A DNA stretch of 64,000 bases from Treponema pedis (GTDB lineage: Bacteria; Spirochaetota; Spirochaetia; Treponematales; Treponemataceae), in contig NZ_CP045670.1 in the NCBI RefSeq assembly GCF_017161325.1, positions 1,043,367-1,107,366 of the forward strand, in the 5' to 3' direction. A model generated the notes under the pieces. It searched no databases. It worked only from the letters and a program-made list of their open reading frames with translations, and was not told the DNA's origin. Position 1 is the stretch's first letter. Each line of letters starts with the position of its first letter. The translations under genes and the position numbers were made by a program. Below, piece by piece: positions 27,793 to 36,956 of the stretch.

Positions 27793-29857
27793 AGGCTGTA
27801 AACAAACGATTGATTTTAGGCTCCGTTCCGTTTTTTGTTCTTTTCGTTTTTTTATATTCGGTTTATTTACTGAGGCCTTTGCATGAAACGGAAATTGTTG
27901 CTCTTAAGGCGGTTAAAGGAATTGTAGAAATACCGGCAGGTTCTGCAAATTCGGTATTTAAGTTAAGCGGTGAATTTTATTTTACTCCGAATCAGTTTTA
28001 TTCTTTACGTAATACTGAAAAAGAAACTTACGGGCAAATTCCCGGAACTTTTAAAGATACGGTATTAAATTCGAGATTCGGATACGGCTCTTACGGGCTG
28101 CATATTTCAGGTTTGGAGCCTACAGGTATTTACGCTTTGCATGTGGGTCATGCATTGAGCAGTTCCGCCGTTATTATTCACGGAAGGGATATAACAAGGC
28201 AGGGACAGCCGGGGATAAATAAAGAAACGGAAATTCCCGGTATAAAATCTTCTAAGGCAGCCTTTAGACCTAAGCCTGACGGAACGGTGGATATAATTAT
28301 CAATATTTCCAATTTTAGAAACAGAAAAGCCGGGTTTTCTTCTTCGTTAATTTTAGGAGAGGTTAACAGTGTAGGCGATATGTTCCGAAGCGGTTTAATC
28401 TTTCATGCAGGGCTTTTTGCCGTTATTTTTACCGTTGCGGTTTTCTTTTTTTGTTGTCGTTTTTTTATAAGCAGGCATCATTTGTTCTTTGGTTTTCGTT
28501 TGCGTCCATTGCATTGGCAATACGGGGAGTTGTTTTTTACCCTCATATTGCTCCGATTATTTTTACTGAAATGCCGTGGCGGTTAAATTTTATTCTGAGG
28601 TATGTTACCGTTCCGCTTCCTGTAATATTTTTTACTATATTTTTAAAACGTGCATTAAATATATGCTGGAAAATTCCTTATACGGTTATCCTTTCGGTTT
28701 CCTGTATTTATGCAGTTTCAACTTTAGTTTTGCCGCCTGAAATTTCTTCGGGTATTTTAATTTATTATCAGATATTTGCATTTTTATGTATTATATATGC
28801 ACTTATTGTTCCCGCGGCGGGTTTGATAAAAAAGCGGGAGCTTGCCGGTTGGATTTTTACCGCCTTGGCGGTTTTGATTTTGTTCAGTATATACGATTTA
28901 TTGGTATCGCTCGGATTTTTACCGGATTCGTTTTTTATCCATATAGGTTCTATGCTTTCAATCGTTATTTTATCCGTTATGGTTTTAAACGAATATGCAA
29001 ATTCAATTAAAAAGATTCAAGATTTAAATGCCGAAATGCAGTTAATAAATAAATCTTTAATCAGATTTGTTCCCGACCAAATTGTAGGTCTTTTACAAAA
29101 AGAATCCATTACCGAAGTAAGCCTCGGGGATAATGTGGAATTAAAAATGCCGATACTTTCGATAGATATACGTTCTTTTACGCATACTTCCGAAAAACTT
29201 TCTCCCAATGAGGTGTTCGATTTACTGAATGAATATTTTGCTCTTGTAGCTCCTATTGTGCGTAAGTATAACGGGATTATAACAAAATATTTGGGTGACG
29301 GTTTTTTTGCATTGTTCCCGGACGGAGCCGACTCGGCTCTTTTATGCAGTATCGAAATACAAAAATCGATTATGGAAAACCGAATTGCGCCGCCTAATTC
29401 TCCGCCGCTTAAAGTAGGTATAGGAATAGATTTCGGAGATATCCTTTTAGGGACAATAGGCAATATACATCGAATGGACAGTATTATAATTTCAAAATCT
29501 TATCATATTGCCGAAATTTTGCAGGAGTCTACGAAAAAGTATACTTCATCTATAATTATTTCCGACAGGATTTTTGCGGCTCTTAACGAGCAGGGCGGTC
29601 ATTATATACGTCCTATACAAAGAATTAAGACGGCTTTAAACGAAGAAAATTTTTTGTTTGAAGTTTATGACTGCGATGATATTTCCGTACGTGAATTAAA
29701 ACACCGCTCTAAAGGTTATATAGAGCACGGCGTACAGGCAATATTTAATAGAGAGTTATCAAAAGCCGGTAAGTATTTCGATAAGGCTTTGGATATTTTC
29801 CCCGATGATTGCGTTGCAGGTTATTATAAAAAACTGTTGGAAAGCGTAAACGCTTAA
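27789..29857 (+). pseudogene. 7TM-DISM receptor with class III cyclase domain, C1-like half (frameshifted at T7)
   Basis: Two overlapping frames (27789-28586 and 28451-29857) join at seven T (28446-28452). The first gives the signal/anchor, DISM jelly roll and first membrane segment; the second gives the remaining six segments, the cyclase domain and a TPR-like C-terminus. Eight T (or five) would restore a protein of about 689 residues. The cyclase domain keeps both metal Asp (LSIDIRSFTH and TKYLGDGFFALF) but has SKSYHIAEIL where the Asn and Arg should be (Asn to His, Arg to Ile). It is therefore C1-like and complementary to the gene upstream. The start overlaps that gene as ATGA. Whether the break is real or a miscounted run cannot be told here. 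Confidence 0.75.
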
Positions 29858-29907
29858 AAAAATCTTAAAACGGAAATCCGTAAGTATATAAAATTTTACA
29901 CAGGGAT

Positions 29908-30567
29908 TTAATTTACGTGTATAAGGTTTAAAATATCGGTCGGGTATTTAACTATTTTATCCGCACCTGCGGTTTGCAATTCGTTAAGTTCTCTAAAACC
30001 CCATAATACTCCTACCGTAACAAGCCCCGCATTTTTTCCCGTTTGGATATCCGTAGCGGTGTCGCCTATGTAAAGGCATTCTTCTTTTTGTACGTTTATT
30101 ATTTTAAGGATTTCGTAAACTCCTGCCGGGTCGGGTTTAAGCGGTACGGTTTCCCGTGCCCCGAAAATACAGGAAAAAGTGTTTTCTCCGAAAAGGGTTT
30201 TTACTATTTTTTCGGTTGTAGGCTGCGGTTTGTTTGAAAGAACATTTACGGAAATGCTTTTTTCGGTAAGAGTTTTTATAAGGGAGTGAGTTCCGGCATA
30301 AGCGGTGCATAAATATAATGCGTCCGCATCATAAGCGGCGTTATACTCCTTTAAGATTTTATTCTCAAGCTCCGTATCCGTTTTTCCGTATCTTTCCAAA
30401 ACCCGTTTTATAAGAGTGCGGGCTCCGTTACCTGTAAGCGTTTTAAAATCTTCGGAAGGTATCGGAGCCATTCCGTATTTTGAAATTTCTTTGTTTACAA
30501 AATATGCAATGGAATTAAGAGAATTGGTTAATGTTCCGTCTAAATCAAAAATACAAGCCTTTATCAT
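29908..30567 (-). CDS. gph: HAD-family phosphoglycolate phosphatase-like hydrolase
   Basis: The 219-residue enzyme begins MIKACIFDLDGTLTNS, with the nucleophile Asp (DxD) at the N-terminus, then a helical cap. Motif II is NVLSNKPQP, motif III KPDP, and motif IV LYIGDTATDIQTG. The order and length match Gph/PGMB-type HAD phosphatases; the substrate (2-phosphoglycolate or another sugar phosphate) is not certain. The frame is open upstream to 30606, but ATG 30567 begins exactly at the conserved domain. A TTGATT-17-TATAAT promoter ends seven bases before it and there is no Shine-Dalgarno sequence, suggesting a leaderless mRNA. Confidence 0.85.
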   Translation of the reverse strand: MIKACIFDLDGTLTNSLNSIAYFVNKEISKYGMAPIPSEDFKTLTGNGARTLIKRVLERYGKTDTELENKILKEYNAAYDADALYLCTAYAGTHSLIKTLTEKSISVNVLSNKPQPTTEKIVKTLFGENTFSCIFGARETVPLKPDPAGVYEILKIINVQKEECLYIGDTATDIQTGKNAGLVTVGVLWGFRELNELQTAGADKIVKYPTDILNLIHVN

Positions 30568-30574
30568 AAAGAAA

Positions 30575-30603
30575 ATTATATCAAAAAAAGTTAAGTGAAT
30601 CAA
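30575..30603 (-). promoter_or_regulatory. gph promoter predicting a leaderless mRNA
   Basis: On the minus strand, TTGATT (30603-30598), 17 nt and TATAAT (30580-30575) lie seven bases before the ATG at 30567. Confidence 0.65.
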
Positions 30604-30696
30604 CACGGTTTATTTTGAACCGGTAATCGGTGCCGTAGCATATTTCTCTTTGCAACCTTTTTATTTTCATCGTGTCTAATTATCCGTGGAGTTAAT

Positions 30697-32346
30697 ATGT
30701 TTTGTAACGATTATATTGATTATACCAAAAGCGATGATTGGGATACGGTATATGAGTCTTTTTCTTTAAAAACGCCTGAGCATTTTAATTTTGCTTATGA
30801 TGTAATAGATAAAATAGCCGCCGAGCAGCCCGAAAAGGAAGCTCTCGTGTGGTGTGATGATACGGAAGAGAAATTTTTTTCGTTCGGAGAGCTTGCAAAG
30901 CGGATAAATAAGGCGGCCAATTTTTTTAAGGCAATGGGGATTAAAAAGGGCGATACCGTGCTTCTTTTTTTAAGAAGACGGTATGAATTTTGGTTTATTT
31001 TGCCTGCATTACACAAAATCGGAGCGATTGCGGTTCCGGCTACAGTTCAGCTTGCTTCTCACGATATAGAATACCGCATTCAGTCTGCAGGTATTAAAAT
31101 GATAATAGCTGTTCAGGAAAAAAATTTACAGCAGGAAATTCAAAAAGCGGCCGAAGCCGCTTATAATAAACCTCTTTTAGTTTGGGTACACGATAAAATG
31201 GACGGTTGGATTTCTTTTGAAGAGCTGGTAAAAAATATGAGCGATGAGTTTACGCCGCCTCAAGGAGATTCTTACCCTTGCGGAAAAGATACTGCGCTTC
31301 TTTATTTTACCTCAGGCACATCCGGAAATCCGAAAATGGTGGAGCATAATTTTTTGTATCCGCTCGGGCATATCGCGACGGCAAAATTCTGGCAGCATGT
31401 TAAAGAAGGCGGCAGACATTTAAGCGTTGCGGAAACGGGCTGGGCAAAGGCTATGTGGGGGAAAATTTACGGGCAGTGGCTTTGCGGTTGTGCCGTTTTT
31501 GTATATGATATGAAAATATTTATTCCGCGGCAAATGCTTGAAAAACTGGAGAAGTATAAGGTTACTTCGTTTTGCGCTCCGCCTACGGTATACCGCTACC
31601 TTATTCACGAAGCAATCGAAAATTATGACCTTTCGGCATTGGAAGAATGTACTACGGCCGGAGAGGCTTTGACTTCGGATATTTTTGATACTTTTAAGAA
31701 AAAAACCGGTATAGAGCTTAGAGAAGGTTACGGTCAAACGGAACTTACACTTGCAACCGGTATATTCCCGGGAATGAAAATAAAACCCGGTTCTATGGGA
31801 AAGCCTGCCCCCGGGTATGATATAGATATTATCCGTCCGGACGGGACAAGCTGCGAAACGGGAGAGCCGGGTGAAATTGTTTTAAGGCTGGATAAAAAAG
31901 TTCCGTGGGGAATGTTCGGCGGATACTATAAAAATGAAGAAAAAACCGCCGAAGTGTTTAAAGACGGTTTATATTATACAGGCGATTCCGCTTATCGCGA
32001 CAGCGACGGGTATTTTTGGTTTGAAGGGCGGACGGACGATTTAATAAAAAGTTCGGGGTTTAGGATAAGTCCCTTTGAGGTGGAATCCGTGCTTTCGCAG
32101 CACCCTGCCGTATTTGAGTGTGCCGTTACCGGGGTGCCGGACCCCAAGCGCGGTCAGGCGGTAAAAGCATTCGTAGTTTTAAACCGCACATACCAGCCGA
32201 GTCAAAGTTTAGAAAAGGAGCTTATGTTTTTTGCCAAGAAAAATGCAGCATTATACAAGGCTCCGCGTTCTTTGGAATTCGTTGATGCTCTTCCTAAAAC
32301 ACATAACGGAAAAATAATCCGCGCCGCTATCGGAAAAAAAGAATAG
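30697..32346 (+). CDS. medium-chain acyl-CoA synthetase (AMP-forming)
   Basis: The 549-residue ANL-superfamily enzyme activates a carboxylic acid to acyl-AMP and then acyl-CoA. Motifs are the P-loop YFTSGTSGNPKM (about 209-220), GYGQTE (about 346), YTGDSAYRDSDGYFWFEGR (about 427) and KSSGFRISPFEVES; the C-terminal catalytic Lys lies in THNGKIIRAAI. The overall pattern is closer to the ACSM/medium-chain branch than to acetyl-CoA synthetase. GGAG precedes ATG 30697. It stands alone and ends in a strong terminator. Confidence 0.88.
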   Translation: MFCNDYIDYTKSDDWDTVYESFSLKTPEHFNFAYDVIDKIAAEQPEKEALVWCDDTEEKFFSFGELAKRINKAANFFKAMGIKKGDTVLLFLRRRYEFWFILPALHKIGAIAVPATVQLASHDIEYRIQSAGIKMIIAVQEKNLQQEIQKAAEAAYNKPLLVWVHDKMDGWISFEELVKNMSDEFTPPQGDSYPCGKDTALLYFTSGTSGNPKMVEHNFLYPLGHIATAKFWQHVKEGGRHLSVAETGWAKAMWGKIYGQWLCGCAVFVYDMKIFIPRQMLEKLEKYKVTSFCAPPTVYRYLIHEAIENYDLSALEECTTAGEALTSDIFDTFKKKTGIELREGYGQTELTLATGIFPGMKIKPGSMGKPAPGYDIDIIRPDGTSCETGEPGEIVLRLDKKVPWGMFGGYYKNEEKTAEVFKDGLYYTGDSAYRDSDGYFWFEGRTDDLIKSSGFRISPFEVESVLSQHPAVFECAVTGVPDPKRGQAVKAFVVLNRTYQPSQSLEKELMFFAKKNAALYKAPRSLEFVDALPKTHNGKIIRAAIGKKE

Positions 32347-32361
32347 GGGCAGCCGATATTT

Positions 32362-32406
32362 AAATAAACCCCGACATTTAAAAAAGTGTACCGGGGTTTA
32401 TTTTTT
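32362..32406. terminator. intrinsic terminator between convergent genes
   Basis: AATAAACCCCG (32363-32373) pairs with CGGGGTTTA (32392-32400), followed by six T. It serves the acyl-CoA synthetase and probably also the oppA-like gene from the other side. Confidence 0.85.
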
Positions 32407-32461
32407 CGGGATAAAATAAGTAAGTGCGGATTATATCAATTCAGATTTGAGCCGCTTAAAA

Positions 32462-34099
32462 TCAATCTTCAATATAACTATATTTTAAATTATAAGTTCC
32501 CTGATAAAATTGCATTACATTTTTTAATCTCTTTTGCATAAAGATATTATAAGTTTGGTTGGCATAAGGCGCAATACAACATTCTTCTACAAGAAGAATT
32601 TCTTCCGCACGTTTGTACCCTTCAAGTTGTTTGTTAAAATCGGTGCTTTGTTTTGCTTCCGTTACAAGTTTATTGTATTCTTCGTTTTCCCAACCTATAG
32701 GAACAATTTTATTCCCGGGTAAAAACAAATCCAAATAACGTGCGGGGGAATCTACACCGCCTGCCCATGATTTAAATCCGATTTGATAATCCAAGGTTTT
32801 GTTCCGTTTTTTAAAAACCGTGCCCTCCACTTTATCAAGTATAATATTTACTCCCAGTGTTTTCGATAAGCTTTGTTGTAAATACTCGTTAAACTTGGAA
32901 CTTTCGTTTGTAGGGAACATTATTTCGATAGTAACTTCTTCGGGGTTGCCGCTCATTCCGAGTTCTTTTAAGCCTTCGATAAAAAGAGCCTTAGGATTGG
33001 GCGTTTTTTGTATAAGAGTTTTTATCGGTTCTCCCGCAAGGTTTCTGTAATTTTGCCCCTCCAGTTCCGTTGAAAGAGAAACAAAACCGTAAGCGGGTTT
33101 ATAAATGTTGTCAAACAAATCGCTGCAAATTTCTTCACGGTTTAAACTTGCCGAAACGGCCTGTCTTATTTTTTTGTTGGAAAAAAGTTTGTCTTTTTGA
33201 TTCATAAAAACATATTGAACACGGCTGTCCGTTCCGGTAATTTCCGCAATGCCGGTATCTTTTTTTAATTTATCAATCCAATTGATTGAAACTGCATTTG
33301 CAATATCTATTCCGCCGCCGATAAGTTCTCCTAAGGCCGCATTTTCTTCGTTTATTATTTTAAAAGTAAGCCGTTCAAGTTTTACATTTTCAGCGTTCCA
33401 AAATTTTTCATTTTTTACAAGTTCTATTTTACTGTTATGAATCCAATTTGCAACTTTAAATGCTCCGCAGCAAATTATCTTATCGGCATCGCTTCCGTAA
33501 GACTTTTCAAAGGTGTTTATAAAATCTTCTCTCTGAGGAGGAATTTTTGCAGCCAACTCATCAAGATGTTTGACGGGAGTTTCGGTAAAGATTTTAAGCG
33601 TTTTTTCATTTTCGGCAATTATTCCTATTTCGCTGTACTCTGCCGTGCCTTTTAAAATTGCTTGTGCATTTTTAATATAATCATAATACATTGCCATAGG
33701 CGATGCCGATTCTTTGTTTATAATTCTGCGTATGCTGTACACAAAATCGTTTGCGGTAACGGGAACTCCGTCGGACCAAAACGCTTCACGCAAGTAAAAA
33801 GTCCATTCGGTAAAATCTTCATTATGCTTCCAAGATTCCGCTATGCCGGGTAAAATACTGCGTTTTCCGTCTTCGGTTTGAATATTCGTTAAATGTTCAT
33901 TTATATAATCGAGGACTATAAACGAGTACCTGTCCGAGGCTTTCGCGGCATCTAAAATGGCAGGTTCCGCACCGAGAGAGGCTGTAACCTCTTGTTTAGC
34001 CGAGCCGGCACTTTTTAAGTTACCGCTTGTCTCCGTATTGCTGCAAGCGGTTATAATCAGTGCGGCAGATAAAAATAGAAAAAAATATTTTGTTTTCAT
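32462..34099 (-). CDS. oligopeptide ABC transporter substrate-binding lipoprotein (OppA-like)
   Basis: The 545-residue SBP family 5 protein has a lipoprotein signal with lipobox IITAC (Cys19). Family features are VTASLGAEPAILDAAKASD at the mature N-terminus, WTFYLREAFWSDGVPVTANDFVYSIRR (about 95-120), YVFMNQKDKLFSNKKIRQAVS, and a long C-terminal lobe. It would bind peptides in the periplasm and deliver them to an OppBCDF permease, but no permease genes lie nearby, so it is an orphan binding protein. The start MKTKYFFLFLSAAL is a clean signal peptide. Confidence 0.88.
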   Translation of the reverse strand: MKTKYFFLFLSAALIITACSNTETSGNLKSAGSAKQEVTASLGAEPAILDAAKASDRYSFIVLDYINEHLTNIQTEDGKRSILPGIAESWKHNEDFTEWTFYLREAFWSDGVPVTANDFVYSIRRIINKESASPMAMYYDYIKNAQAILKGTAEYSEIGIIAENEKTLKIFTETPVKHLDELAAKIPPQREDFINTFEKSYGSDADKIICCGAFKVANWIHNSKIELVKNEKFWNAENVKLERLTFKIINEENAALGELIGGGIDIANAVSINWIDKLKKDTGIAEITGTDSRVQYVFMNQKDKLFSNKKIRQAVSASLNREEICSDLFDNIYKPAYGFVSLSTELEGQNYRNLAGEPIKTLIQKTPNPKALFIEGLKELGMSGNPEEVTIEIMFPTNESSKFNEYLQQSLSKTLGVNIILDKVEGTVFKKRNKTLDYQIGFKSWAGGVDSPARYLDLFLPGNKIVPIGWENEEYNKLVTEAKQSTDFNKQLEGYKRAEEILLVEECCIAPYANQTYNIFMQKRLKNVMQFYQGTYNLKYSYIED

Positions 34100-34165
34100 A
34101 TACGGTTTAAGTATATAGGTTACCGCCGACTTATTCCAGTAGGGAAGACTTAATTATTACGGCAA

Positions 34166-35032
34166 TTACCGTTTTATTTTTTCCGAAATATCTTCCAACG
34201 CTTTTTTTATATCCCCTTGGATAAAAAGCGTTTGCTCCGTTAGTTCCGGAGGAATATGATATGCTTCCATATTGATACTGATATATCGGGCATTGTTATT
34301 TTGCCGCGTCATTTTCATAAACGGATATTTAATAATACCGGGTGTATTGTTTCCGACACCTAATTCAAGAAAAACATTTCTTTTATTTTCATGCCGCATT
34401 AAAAAATCGGTATACCGCTTATGTGCGCGATGCCATGCCTCATCTTCAACAAAGGTGCCGTCGCTTCTTAAATGCATCGTCATCGGAGCGGCGCATACGG
34501 GACAATACGGAATCAATGCGGAATGTATTTTCATATCGCTTTGCCGCTCTATCATTTCTCTTACCGTCTGTTCATTGCTATACGTTTTATTATGACAGGG
34601 TACCGAGCACTGCCACAATCCGTAATCGCCTTGAGTGTAAAATAACCGCTTAGTATCAAAGCCCGCTTTTTGTATTTGATGGTCTACATTCGTAGTGATA
34701 ATAAAATAATTTTTATCTTGTAAGATTTTAAATAAATCGGTATACGGCTTTCCTGCCTGAACATCGTAGCGGTTGTAATAAATATGCCTGCTCCACCACG
34801 CCCAATATTCTTCCAAAGACGGAAAAGGATAAAAGCCTCCTGAATACATATCCTGTATTCCGTATCGAGCTTGAAAATCCGAAAAGTATTTTTCAAACCG
34901 TGCACCCGAATATGTAAAGCCTGCCGCCGTTGACATTCCAGCTCCGATACCGGCGATAACGGCGTCCGCTTTTTTTAATGTATCTGCGATTATGCTAATG
35001 CTGTCGGAGTAAGGCTTTGTAGATACGCTCAT
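34166..35032 (-). CDS. class M sirtuin (SirTM), protein ADP-ribosyltransferase
   Basis: The 288-residue sirtuin has the Rossmann start AVIAGIGAGMSTAAGF, the NAD motif TTNVDHQIQKAGF, and QGDYGLWQCSVPCHN followed by a second Cys pair (YCPVC) for structural zinc. The segment QGDYGLWQ replaces the catalytic His box of ordinary sirtuins; this is the hallmark of SirTM, which ADP-ribosylates rather than deacetylates. ATG 35032 is preferred over upstream in-frame ATGs; it overlaps the macrodomain gene by 38 bases. In Firmicutes SirTM works with GcvH-L and LplA2; neither is seen here. Confidence 0.85.
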   Translation of the reverse strand: MSVSTKPYSDSISIIADTLKKADAVIAGIGAGMSTAAGFTYSGARFEKYFSDFQARYGIQDMYSGGFYPFPSLEEYWAWWSRHIYYNRYDVQAGKPYTDLFKILQDKNYFIITTNVDHQIQKAGFDTKRLFYTQGDYGLWQCSVPCHNKTYSNEQTVREMIERQSDMKIHSALIPYCPVCAAPMTMHLRSDGTFVEDEAWHRAHKRYTDFLMRHENKRNVFLELGVGNNTPGIIKYPFMKMTRQNNNARYISINMEAYHIPPELTEQTLFIQGDIKKALEDISEKIKR

Positions 35033-35783
35033 CTTGTTCTTTAAATACATTGAATACAACCTTTATACCGCTTTGCACGGTATGTAAATAATCCTTTACC
35101 GTGCGTACGGCAATCCGTGCCGCCGTATCGTTCGGAAAACGGAATTCCCCTGTGGAGATACAGCAAAAGGCAATACTTTTCAGTGCGTGCTGCCGCGCCA
35201 GTTCCAAGCAGGAGGTATAACAAGATTGCAACAGCATACAATCTTGTTCGGTTACCGCTCCGCTTACAATCGGCCCTACGGTATGCAGCACATACTTACT
35301 CGGCAAATTAAAAGCGGGAGTAATTTTTGCGCTGCCCGTTTTTTCTTTATGCCTTTGTTTTTGCATAATTTCATGACAGGCAAGCCGCAGCTGTATTCCC
35401 GCACTCGTGTGAATGGCGTTATCAATACAGGCATGGCGGGGTATAAAGCAGCCGAGCAATTCGTCATTTGCCGCATTGACAATTCCGTCCGTATTTAACC
35501 GGGTAATATCTCCTTTCCACAAGTAGATATTAGGCTCCGGTTCTTCCAAACTCATATAATCTACAACGCCCTTATTGCGCAGTTCTTCCTGCAAGTATTC
35601 GTCCTGCACTTTTATAAATGCGGAAGAAACGGGAACGGGCGGCCGTACATTGAATAAACTCCTTAACAGATTTTCCTGCGCCTTTTCATCTTGCGGAATT
35701 TGAGAAATCGTAAGCTGTTTATACTCGGCGTTTTCTTTTATCAATTCACCGATTAAATATTTTCTTCTTTCGGTTTGCGTCAT
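34995..35783 (-). CDS. zinc-dependent macrodomain ADP-ribosylhydrolase
   Basis: The 262-residue protein has a helical N-terminal lid (1-85) and a Zn-macro domain. Signatures are KGDITRLNTDGIVNAANDELLG (20 residues of the ribose site), the zinc motif CFIPRHACIDNAIH, and YVLHTVGPIVSG followed by CCISTGEFRFP. This type removes the modification added by SirTM. It is the first gene of a coupled pair, so the two form an ADP-ribosylation switch. Macro-SirTM pairs occur in pathogenic bacteria with links to oxidative defence; that role is from literature, not visible here. Confidence 0.88.
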   Translation of the reverse strand: MTQTERRKYLIGELIKENAEYKQLTISQIPQDEKAQENLLRSLFNVRPPVPVSSAFIKVQDEYLQEELRNKGVVDYMSLEEPEPNIYLWKGDITRLNTDGIVNAANDELLGCFIPRHACIDNAIHTSAGIQLRLACHEIMQKQRHKEKTGSAKITPAFNLPSKYVLHTVGPIVSGAVTEQDCMLLQSCYTSCLELARQHALKSIAFCCISTGEFRFPNDTAARIAVRTVKDYLHTVQSGIKVVFNVFKEQDERIYKALLRQH

Positions 35784-35844
35784 AGTTATCCTTTTAACAC
35801 GACAAATTCATTTCTTTTTCTTTGGTTTTAGTACCGGTAACTCA

Positions 35845-36042
35845 TCATACATTGAATTGAATAATCCGGTTAACTAATTGTTCCAAAGGAAATAGTTCGA
35901 ACTTTGTTCCCGGAGTATCAAAAAAGCATACCGGCGGATTATTTTCTCTGCAATCAGTCTTATATCCTAAACCGTCTCTATAAAACTTGATTGACCTTTC
36001 CATATCTTTAACACCTAAACAAATACAAGTAATCTTGTTTAT
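35845..36042 (-). pseudogene. truncated VOC (glyoxalase/bleomycin-resistance) protein
   Basis: A 65-residue frame reads NKITCICLGVKDMERSIKF, then FFDTPGTKFELFPLEQL, the first half of a vicinal-oxygen-chelate protein, and stops early. GGAGG sits upstream, but the expected start codon is ATA rather than ATG. Intact relatives are about 120-140 residues. Start loss plus truncation make it a remnant. It marks the border between the macro/SirTM pair and the imported ABC block. Confidence 0.7.
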
Positions 36043-36179
36043 CGTTACCTCCTAAATTCTATTTTTCTCTCTAAATAATTGTTAATATTATACTCTTTTT
36101 AAGGTTTTTTCTACCCTGTTTTATTTTTACAGATAGGGCATAACAGCCATTCTGTTAGTATCATCTTCACCACTTCCTT

Positions 36180-36956
36180 TTAATTATAATCAGCGTATCT
36201 CCACCAAGCTATTGTTAAAATCAATCCTAAAATACTTATCCCCAATAAACTGATTACGCCCCCTAAATTAAATATCACTTTTCCTGTAATACCACTTGCA
36301 AGTGCAGGAACAGACCACGGAATATATTCACCTAAATTAAGAGCTGAACCAAGTTGAGAAAAAAGCATTGTAAAAATAATAAACGCCAATGGTAATAAAT
36401 ACCCACGCCCTAAGCAGGCAAAAAATGCAACCGGAGTAGAGAGTAAAACCGTAAGGGTAGTACAATAGCCAAAAGTAAGCATTCCTTTGAAAAATATTAT
36501 TGAGCTCCAACCGGCAAGTCCAATCAATTTACCGGCCAACAATCCTAATAAAAGTGCAAAAATAGATATAATATAACTCCATAAGGCGACAACTATAAAC
36601 TTGGATAATACTATCGTATCTCTTTTGATTGGAAGTGCTAATAAGTCTACCATTGTTTTATCAGAGTATTCTCTGCCAAAAACCCAAGAGGTTGTAAAAC
36701 CGAAAATGAGTAAGCCTCCAACAGAAATTACTTGCGATAATGCCATAAAGTATGATGACCAATCCGTTATCCTAATCATCTCTATTTTTGCAGAAATCAA
36801 ACCAAGATTTTTTAAATACTCCGGATATTTCATCATAACTGCAAATAGCCCAACAATAAAAGGAACTAAACAGATCGAACAAAGAGTTATTATAGAAAGT
36901 TTTGATTTTATCAACTTTCTCCATTCAATTAAAATACAGGAAACAATCCTATTCAT
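36180..36956 (-). CDS. ABC-2 type transporter permease
   Basis: The 258-residue integral membrane protein has six segments and the ABC-2 pattern: WRKLIKSKLSIITLCSIC at the N-terminus, GFTTSWVFGREYSDKTMVDLLALP (periplasmic loop and coupling region), and SKFIVVALWSYIISIF. It pairs with the ATPase upstream to form an exporter. ATG 36956, preceded by AAGGAGCG, is chosen over the in-frame 36980. It overlaps the ATPase gene by eight bases. Its AT-rich, Firmicutes-like codon use differs from the core genes. Confidence 0.85.
   Translation of the reverse strand: MNRIVSCILIEWRKLIKSKLSIITLCSICLVPFIVGLFAVMMKYPEYLKNLGLISAKIEMIRITDWSSYFMALSQVISVGGLLIFGFTTSWVFGREYSDKTMVDLLALPIKRDTIVLSKFIVVALWSYIISIFALLLGLLAGKLIGLAGWSSIIFFKGMLTFGYCTTLTVLLSTPVAFFACLGRGYLLPLAFIIFTMLFSQLGSALNLGEYIPWSVPALASGITGKVIFNLGGVISLLGISILGLILTIAWWRYADYN

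Noticed and set aside
34166..35032. SirTM as part of the SIR2-HerA phage-defence type
   Set aside because: The motif set (zinc cysteines, QGDYGLWQ) is class M, and its partner is a Zn-macrodomain rather than HerA.
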